Assembly (NCBI GenBank): GCA_963847735.1
Contig: CAWKAV010000023.1
Coordinates: forward strand, 1 to 20,391
Reading direction: 5' to 3'
DNA from: CAWKAV01 sp963847735
GTDB taxonomy: Bacteria > Desulfobacterota > Desulfuromonadia > Desulfuromonadales > BM103
DNA length: 20,391 bases
A program made the position numbers and the translations under genes. Position 1 is the stretch's first letter. Every line of letters begins with the position of its first letter. Shown here piece by piece: positions 15,141-20,391 of the stretch. The notes below the pieces were generated by a model that saw nothing but the letters and a program-made list of their open reading frames with translations, was not told the DNA's origin and searched no databases.

Positions 15141-16025
15141 TTAAAAATCCTGTTTCATTCCGAATAATCCGGATGGTTTGACCAGTAAGACGAACAGGAA
15201 CACTCCGTAGAGCAGCAGTTCCGTCCAGGTTGCTGCCATAAACTGGGCGCCGACATTTTCAATGATACCGACGATAACCCCGCCGATGATCGCCCCTGGG
15301 ATACTCCCCAGGCCACCCAGAACGACAATGATAAAGGCCTTGATGTCAAAGGGAACGCCGACGGTCGGATAGACATAATAAAAGGGAATCAGTACGCAGG
15401 CAGCGATACCGCAACAGGCACAACCCATCCCGAAAGCGATATTGTATATTTTTGACTGTTTGATCCCCATCAGTGAGGCGGCTTCCCGATCGAGGCTGGT
15501 CGCACGGATCGCTTTGCCCATTCTCGAATGTTTCAGGAACCAGTAGAGATAGATGGCACAGAGTATCGTAATGCCGGCGCCAATAACCTTTGGCATCAGA
15601 AAATACATGTCATAGAACTCAAAAATCTTGCCTGTCACTGATGTTTTGACAACCCGGTATTCGGCGCCGAAAAACATTAGTGCTAGATTGTCGAGTACGT
15701 ACCAGATGCCGGTTGTGACGATAATAACGGTGATCGGCTCGCGGACATCCTTCTCGGCTTCAAATATCGGCTTGATGATCCAACTCTGCATGAAGTAACC
15801 GAAGAAAAACAGAAACGGCACCACCACCAGAATTGCCAGGTAAGGATTCAGCCCGGTCAGTTTAACGAACCAGTAAGCGGCAAACATCCCGACCATCAGA
15901 ATTGAGCCATGGGCGAAGTTGATCACCTTCATCACCCCGAATATCATCGTCAGGCCCACGGCCGTTAAGCCATAGATGGACCCCATCAACATACCGTTAA
16001 TCAATGCCTCGATAATGCCTAACAT
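15141..16025 (-). CDS. livH: HAAT-family ABC permease LivH
   Basis: A 294-residue inner-membrane permease. LivH hallmarks are NGMLMGSIYGLTAVGLTMIFG near the N-terminus, KVINFAHGSILMVG, the EAA-like loop (ATSLDREAASLMGI) and VVLGGLGSIPGAIIGG near the C-terminus. The ATG has an ideal AAGGAG site 7 nt upstream. A 121-bp gap with a strong hairpin (16105-16132) separates it from livK, which would allow more LivK than membrane subunits to be made. Confidence 0.93.
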   Translation of the reverse strand: MLGIIEALINGMLMGSIYGLTAVGLTMIFGVMKVINFAHGSILMVGMFAAYWFVKLTGLNPYLAILVVVPFLFFFGYFMQSWIIKPIFEAEKDVREPITVIIVTTGIWYVLDNLALMFFGAEYRVVKTSVTGKIFEFYDMYFLMPKVIGAGITILCAIYLYWFLKHSRMGKAIRATSLDREAASLMGIKQSKIYNIAFGMGCACCGIAACVLIPFYYVYPTVGVPFDIKAFIIVVLGGLGSIPGAIIGGVIVGIIENVGAQFMAATWTELLLYGVFLFVLLVKPSGLFGMKQDF

Positions 16026-16104
16026 TCAGACTCCTTAAATACCAAAACGGCCAGCCGAAAAGGGAGATGACCGCTGTTCGATTTCCGCATCAGAAACCAA
16101 AGAA

Positions 16105-16132
16105 GCGGGACGAAAAAAGTTTTCCGTCCCGC
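16105..16132 (-). terminator. livK-livH intercistronic hairpin
   Basis: GCGGGACG and CGTCCCGC form an 8-bp perfect GC-rich stem around a 12-nt loop. It lies 15 bp after the livK stop and 80 bp before livH. No run of T follows on the minus strand, so a full rho-independent terminator is unlikely. A role in protecting the livK mRNA end or partly reducing read-through is more probable. Confidence 0.55.
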
Positions 16133-16146
16133 GACAATCATGCTTT

Positions 16147-17388
16147 CTACTTCTCTGGTTGTGGGAAGACAGGAGTGTAGCCGGCCCGGCGAACATTCTT
16201 CGGCCAGACGGTAATACGATCCATCTCGTCGCCGTTAGCACGAGTCTGAACTATAACCAGACTGGCGTTTTTATTCTGCCCTGTTTCGTCAAATTCGACA
16301 CAATCGTAAGCCAGAAGACCCGTTTTGCCACCACAGACCTTGATCTCGGCAAGGGTCTTGCGCAATACAGCCGGATCGGTCGAAGCGGCCTTCTCCAGGG
16401 CTTCCTTGATGACATACATGGCAGCATAGGCATCGACCGACTCACCATTCATGTTGCTGCCGTAGAGCTTCTTGTACTTATCGTTGGTCTCTTTGAGACC
16501 GGGACGATTAAGATCGGTTTCCCACTCGACGATATCGAACAGGTAATCGGCATTTTTCCCGGCCGCTTTCAGAAAGGACGGATCAGCATGACCGCCACCG
16601 CTGGAAATGATCGCCTTTACGTTGACGCGCATTTCGGCCATGGTGTTGGTCAGCAGGATCGCATCTGCTGCATTGGACGTCATAAAGACTACATCAGGGT
16701 TGGCACGCTTCAACTTGATGACAACAGGAGTCAGATCGCTGGCGGTGCTGGGATAAGGCTCGTTAAGAACGACCTCGTAGCCACGCTCTTTGGCAAGCGC
16801 CACCCACTTCTCAGCAAAACCGACGCCCCAGTCGCCATTTTCATAAACAAAGGCAACTTTTTTGACATCAACATTGAACTCTTTCTTCATGTCGTCCAGA
16901 AACAGGAACTGGTCTTTCGCCCACCAGCCATCTTTTGCAGCAATGCGGAAAACATACTTGAAGCCGCGCTCTGTAATGGTGTCGCGAACCGATACAGGCA
17001 CTATGAAGGGAATCCCATAGCGCTCAGCAACCTGAGTGGTCGGATAGGTAACGGCTGAATTCCAGCATCCGGTTAACAGATGAACTTTTTCGGAGTTGAT
17101 CATACGCTCGGCTTCTGTAACACCGGTGGTCGGATCACTTTTGCTATCGGCAAAGAGCAATTCCAGTTTGGCGCCACCGAGAGATTTGATCCCGCCCGAG
17201 CTGTTGATTTCCTCCAGGGCCATCTCACGGGCCTGCTTGCCCTGGATGCCAACTGATGCCGAGGGCCCTGACAAGGGGATGATGTTACCGATCTTCACGG
17301 TTTTCGTTTCTGCCTGGGTTACACCGCAAGTGCCCGCAACCATTGCAAGGGCTAAAACGGGAACAACCAAATGTTTCAACATCTTCAT
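16147..17388 (-). CDS. livK: periplasmic amino-acid-binding protein LivK-type
   Basis: A 413-residue type I periplasmic binding protein (Peripla_BP_6 family) that captures the substrate for the LivHMGF importer. The first 26 residues form a signal peptide (MKMLKHLVVPVLALAMVAGTCGV, then TQA before ETK as the likely cleavage site). The mature protein begins KTVKIGNIIPLSGPSASVGI, the standard family opening, followed by GWWAKDQF and the hinge-region segments. ATG 17388 is chosen over in-frame starts upstream because the signal peptide begins there and AAGGAG lies about 7 nt before it. HAAT systems carry branched-chain amino acids but also other amino acids, amides, urea and aromatic acids. The ligand here cannot be read from the sequence; the downstream GabT-like gene suggests an omega-amino acid. 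It is the first gene after the sigma-54 promoter at 17535-17550. Confidence 0.92.
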   Translation of the reverse strand: MKMLKHLVVPVLALAMVAGTCGVTQAETKTVKIGNIIPLSGPSASVGIQGKQAREMALEEINSSGGIKSLGGAKLELLFADSKSDPTTGVTEAERMINSEKVHLLTGCWNSAVTYPTTQVAERYGIPFIVPVSVRDTITERGFKYVFRIAAKDGWWAKDQFLFLDDMKKEFNVDVKKVAFVYENGDWGVGFAEKWVALAKERGYEVVLNEPYPSTASDLTPVVIKLKRANPDVVFMTSNAADAILLTNTMAEMRVNVKAIISSGGGHADPSFLKAAGKNADYLFDIVEWETDLNRPGLKETNDKYKKLYGSNMNGESVDAYAAMYVIKEALEKAASTDPAVLRKTLAEIKVCGGKTGLLAYDCVEFDETGQNKNASLVIVQTRANGDEMDRITVWPKNVRRAGYTPVFPQPEK

Positions 17389-17534
17389 ACCTGACTCCTT
17401 CCTCTGTGTCCGCATCAGCGGAGAGTTAAATAACGCCATCGGTCTTATCGATGACTCACATAATGAATTAAGCATCGATCACGTAAAAATTTACTCGACA
17501 GACTGACTCAATACGTTATAGAGCAAGGGTATAG

Positions 17535-17550
17535 AGCAACACGTGTGCCA
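17535..17550 (-). promoter_or_regulatory. sigma-54 promoter of the liv-gabT-aor cluster
   Basis: The minus strand reads TGGCACACGTGTTGCT, an exact match to TGGCACRNNNNTTGCW. Transcription would start near 17524, leaving a leader of about 136 nt before livK. Positions 17389-17701 hold no gene. They contain this promoter, its leader and the upstream palindromes, just after the gene for the NtrC-family regulator. Confidence 0.85.
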
Positions 17551-17646
17551 GACGCAGAAGAATAAAACAACATACTGATTTAATTGATTTTCACAAGACG
17601 TGAAGAAGATATGGGGTTGCAAACGGGGGAAAAAGTAAACCATTGA

Positions 17647-17664
17647 CGTCAACCATGGTTGACG
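17647..17664 (-). promoter_or_regulatory. activator palindrome, promoter-proximal
   Basis: CGTCAACCATGGTTGACG is a perfect 18-bp palindrome. Its centre is 107 bp upstream of the GG of the livK sigma-54 promoter. An overlapping TTGACGTCAA palindrome (17643-17652) adds a further half-site. It is probably bound by the regulator encoded at 17702-19111. Confidence 0.65.
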
Positions 17665-17665
17665 A

Positions 17666-17683
17666 GGGAAACCATGGTTGACG
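17666..17683 (-). promoter_or_regulatory. activator palindrome, promoter-distal
   Basis: GGGAAACCATGGTTGACG repeats the palindrome at 17647-17664, with the right half-site and AACCATGGTT core intact and a divergent outer left arm. The centres of the two sites are 19 bp apart, so two dimers could bind side by side on nearly the same DNA face, as is common for NtrC-type enhancers. Confidence 0.6.
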
Positions 17684-17701
17684 CATGGCTTCCGGTACAG
17701 G

Positions 17702-19111
17702 CTATTTCTGAGCCCGCTTCTTCAAGCGTTTGTGCAAGGCCTGTTTAGAGATGCCAAGTAGCCTGGCAGCCTGAGCCTGGTTGTCTGAGGTTATAGCCAG
17801 GGCCTCAGCAATGGCAAAGTTCACCAACTCCTCAAGTGAAGGGAACTGTCCGAACAACTTTCCCAGAGGGTTGGACCCAGGGAGAGCGGCGGCGGAGTCA
17901 GGGATACTGCCCCCAAGTCGTTCAGCGATCAGCTCTCGCGGAATTTCGACATTGCCACAACGAGCCACGGCATCATACAAGTAAGTCTTAAGCTCTCTGA
18001 TATTGCCATAAAAAGGGTGTCGTAAGAGGAGGTGCATCGCCTCCTTGCTGACCAAAGGCGTTTTTCTATTCATGCTGTCGGCTGCATCCGCAACCAATTT
18101 CCTGACCAGTAAAGGAATGTCCTCACGTCGATCCCGAAGAGGGGGGATTTTGATCAAGTGCGTACTGAGCCTGTAATACAGGTCCATACGGAAACCGCCC
18201 GACTGACCAGCCAACTTCTGCAGATCCTTATTGGCGGCGGCAATGATACGTGCCCGACTTTTCTTCGGTTGGTCCGCCCCTAGCGGATAGTAGAGACCTT
18301 CCTGCAACAACCGCAACAACTTTACCTGTGAAACTTCACTCAAGTCGCCGATCTCATCGAGAAAGATTGTTCCTCCCTGAGCCATTTCGAGCAGGCCTGA
18401 GCGAGGTTTGTCCGCACCGGTATAAGCACCTTTCGAATGTCCAAAGAGCGTGTCCGAAAAAAGCGTATCATCCAATCCAGAAACATCCACCGCAACAAAT
18501 TCTCCATGCACACCACTCACCTCATGGACGGCCTTCGCCAACAACTCCTTTCCGGAGCCTGTTTCCCCCAGAATAAGAGTCGGCTGGCTACTTTCGGCAA
18601 TGGCCTCGACGTATTGGAAAATTTCCACCATCACGGCATTTTGTGTCACGATTCCGGAAAATGCCGAGTGCGTCGGCCTACCACCGAAAGGGATGCCCTT
18701 GAGTGACATCACTTCATTGCGTAACGAGCCTATTTCCAGGGCATTGCGTAAAGCTGAGCCAAACGTAGACATGCTGATGGGTTTGATCAGATAATCGTGC
18801 GCACCCAATTTCAGGCATTCCACGGCAGATTCGATTTCCGAGTTTGCGGTCAGAATGATCACCGGGACATGAGGGTGCTTCTCCTTGATCGCACGCAGCA
18901 CTTCCTGGCCGGTCATATGCGGCATATTAAGATCCAGAAAGACAATCGGACCGGGGATGTGCTGCAAAGCTTTCAGGACCTGGCGGCTATCGGAGAGTGC
19001 CGTAACCTTCCTGACTCCCATCGACTCTAGAAGGAAACTGTACGCATCCAATTCAGATTGTTCATCATCCACCAAAACGACATGAGGATTTTGCCTGCTT
19101 AAATCCAACAT
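17702..19111 (-). CDS. NtrC-family sigma-54-dependent response regulator
   Basis: A 469-residue activator. The receiver domain has phospho-acceptor D60 (VFLDLNMPHMTG). The AAA+ domain has Walker A GETGSGKE (182-189), the sigma-54 loop as GAYTGA (228-233; Y for F is a known variant) and Walker B TIFLDE (248-253). A Fis-type helix-turn-helix lies at about 445-465 (QAQAARLLGISKQALHKRLK). Its ATG shares a base with the stop of the kinase gene (TAATG), so the two are coupled, and AAGG lies about 7 nt upstream. The next gene is livK, whose sigma-54 promoter and paired palindromes lie in the interval between them. It is therefore the likely activator of the liv-gabT-aor cluster. The family is certain; the target is inferred from position. 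Confidence 0.95.
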   Translation of the reverse strand: MLDLSRQNPHVVLVDDEQSELDAYSFLLESMGVRKVTALSDSRQVLKALQHIPGPIVFLDLNMPHMTGQEVLRAIKEKHPHVPVIILTANSEIESAVECLKLGAHDYLIKPISMSTFGSALRNALEIGSLRNEVMSLKGIPFGGRPTHSAFSGIVTQNAVMVEIFQYVEAIAESSQPTLILGETGSGKELLAKAVHEVSGVHGEFVAVDVSGLDDTLFSDTLFGHSKGAYTGADKPRSGLLEMAQGGTIFLDEIGDLSEVSQVKLLRLLQEGLYYPLGADQPKKSRARIIAAANKDLQKLAGQSGGFRMDLYYRLSTHLIKIPPLRDRREDIPLLVRKLVADAADSMNRKTPLVSKEAMHLLLRHPFYGNIRELKTYLYDAVARCGNVEIPRELIAERLGGSIPDSAAALPGSNPLGKLFGQFPSLEELVNFAIAEALAITSDNQAQAARLLGISKQALHKRLKKRAQK

Positions 19112-20391
19112 TACACACCTTCATCTTTCTTTTTTAACTCAGCCTTTGGCAACCTAAGCGTAAATTCGGCACCTATTTCAGTGTTCTTGACTGACAAAAC
19201 CCCACTCATCTCTTTTTCGACAATAATTTTTGCCATATAGAGACCGATTCCTGCCCCGGACAAAGTGGCCTTCGTTGTAAAGTAAGGGTCAAACACTTTG
19301 GCCAGCAAAGGTTCAGGGATGCCACAACCGTAATCTTTGACACAAATAACAACCTCAGCATGGTTACTGATGATATCAATTTCAATCAGGCGAGGTAAAC
19401 CATTTGTCTCCTGCGAAGCCCTTTCGTCAATAGCATCTCTGGCATTAGCGAGGATATTCACAAGTACATGCACAAATTCACTTTGATAGCCGTACACAAC
19501 GAGTGGTTCTTTAACCTCTGCGAAGTTGATCTTCAGGTCGACTTCGCTCTGCTTTAACTGGGCTTGCATCAACTTAACGGCACTGTCGATAGCATCAACG
19601 ATGTCGAAGGGAACCTTGCTTTTACTCGGCCGGAAAAACAGCCGGAAGTCATCGATGGTCTTTGACATAAACTGAATCTGTGAATCAGCTTCAGAGGTCA
19701 GCTTCTGCACAAAGGTTTCATTGATCTTGTTATTGAAATAAGCCGCCTGCAGGCTAGCAATATAGGTCGACAGGGTATTCAGGGGTTGACGCCACTGATG
19801 AGCGATAGCGCCAAGCATCTCTCCCATGGCCGCCATTTTTTGAGCCTGCCTGAGTTGTTTTTCTGCATTGACGCGTTTCGATATGTCCCGAATACTCGAT
19901 AGTGTCAATTCCTGATTGTCAAGGCGAAGAATCTTTAAGCCAACTTCAGCGGCAAACTCAGTCCCGTCGGAACGCAGGAAAGTCCATTCAAAAAATTGTT
20001 GCTCTCCCGCACTGGCAGTTTCGATGATCTTGTCTGCCATCATCATGCTTTCTCTCCCATTCGGTTGGAATTCAGGAGAGAAATCAATCATATTCATACC
20101 AATCACTTCTGATCGCGGAAAGCCGAACATTTCCACTACTTTTTCGTTGCATTCCACATATTGCAACTTTTTACTCAGCAACACGGCGTCATTAGCCACA
20201 TGAAAGAGCGTTTGGTAAGAGGTCTCTACTTCTTTGCGCTTGCTGATATTCCACTCTAAATCTTCACTGATCCCAGTCATTTCTGCTTTGTGCTGTTGAA
20301 CGGTTGTTTCAAACCGCCGGTTGAATACAAACAGGATCAAAACACTGCCACCACCGCCGACCAAGGTCACAAGAGCCAGGACACCAAGGAC
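19111..20391 (-). CDS. PAS-containing sensor histidine kinase (5' end off window)
   Basis: Partial: 426 C-terminal residues are visible and the frame stays open to the right edge. A GTG at 20370 is in frame, but it lies inside a transmembrane helix (LALVTLVGGGGSVLILFVFN), so the true start and probably a periplasmic sensor domain lie outside. After the helix come a short coiled linker, a PAS domain (from ETSYQTLFHVANDAVLLS to SSIRDISKRVNAEKQL), a HisKA box of the AHQWRQPLN type, and a HATPase domain with N box (LVNILANARDAID), G1 (VKDYGCGIP) and G2 (GAGIGLYMAKIIVEKEMSG). It is the partner of the coupled regulator downstream. It probably senses the amino acid handled by the liv-gabT-aor genes; that signal is inferred. 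Confidence 0.93.
   Translation of the reverse strand, partial: VLGVLALVTLVGGGGSVLILFVFNRRFETTVQQHKAEMTGISEDLEWNISKRKEVETSYQTLFHVANDAVLLSKKLQYVECNEKVVEMFGFPRSEVIGMNMIDFSPEFQPNGRESMMMADKIIETASAGEQQFFEWTFLRSDGTEFAAEVGLKILRLDNQELTLSSIRDISKRVNAEKQLRQAQKMAAMGEMLGAIAHQWRQPLNTLSTYIASLQAAYFNNKINETFVQKLTSEADSQIQFMSKTIDDFRLFFRPSKSKVPFDIVDAIDSAVKLMQAQLKQSEVDLKINFAEVKEPLVVYGYQSEFVHVLVNILANARDAIDERASQETNGLPRLIEIDIISNHAEVVICVKDYGCGIPEPLLAKVFDPYFTTKATLSGAGIGLYMAKIIVEKEMSGVLSVKNTEIGAEFTLRLPKAELKKKDEGV

Noticed and set aside
16159..17058. 299-codon plus-strand open frame
   Set aside because: Lies antisense to livK, which has a signal peptide, family motifs and a strong ribosome-binding site. Long antisense frames are common over such genes.
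19030..19045. Extra TGTAC occurrences such as the one inside the second regulator gene
   Set aside because: Single half-sites within coding sequence, without a partner 6 bp away and without a sigma-54 element.

Overview
The window looks like chromosomal DNA from an anaerobic Deltaproteobacterium, probably of the Desulfuromonadales / Geobacter type. This placement is an inference. It rests on a tungsten-type aldehyde:ferredoxin oxidoreductase (AOR) with a MoaD/ThiS-like partner, two NtrC-type sigma-54 two-component systems, a branched-chain-type (HAAT) amino-acid ABC importer and Gram-negative lipid A modification enzymes. No rRNA, tRNA, CRISPR array, insertion sequence or phage gene was seen.

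Region 1 (1-6731) is an envelope-modification block read leftward. A membrane histidine kinase and an NtrC-family regulator (2812-164) abut each other. Upstream of them lies a two-gene operon of a SAM-dependent methyltransferase and an unusual 795-residue fusion of an InaA-like lipopolysaccharide-kinase domain to an EptA-like phosphoethanolamine transferase. Two sites with the layout TGTACA-N6-TGTAC(A/G) occur at 106-123 and 6237-6254. Each lies 62-63 bp upstream of the -24 element of a leftward sigma-54 promoter-like sequence (38-54 and 6170-6185). This suggests that the local regulator controls both the methyltransferase/EptA operon and a gene just off the left edge. An intergenic stretch of about 720 bp follows, holding this promoter and a small degraded reading frame.

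Region 2 (6732-8744) is one rightward gene for an LtaS/OpgB-like membrane phosphoglycerol transferase. It converges on region 3.

Region 3 (8942-20391) is all leftward and reads as one catabolic unit. In transcription order it holds a PAS-containing sensor kinase (cut by the right edge), an NtrC-family regulator, then livK, livH, livM, livG, livF, a GabT-like class III aminotransferase, a ThiS/MoaD-like protein and an AOR. A sigma-54 promoter with a full consensus match (17535-17550) sits in front of livK. Two adjacent near-identical palindromes (17647-17683) lie about 110-125 bp upstream of it, as expected for activator sites. The likely logic is import of an omega-amino acid such as GABA, transamination to a semialdehyde, and oxidation of that aldehyde by the tungsten enzyme with reduction of ferredoxin. 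The substrate is not shown by the sequence.
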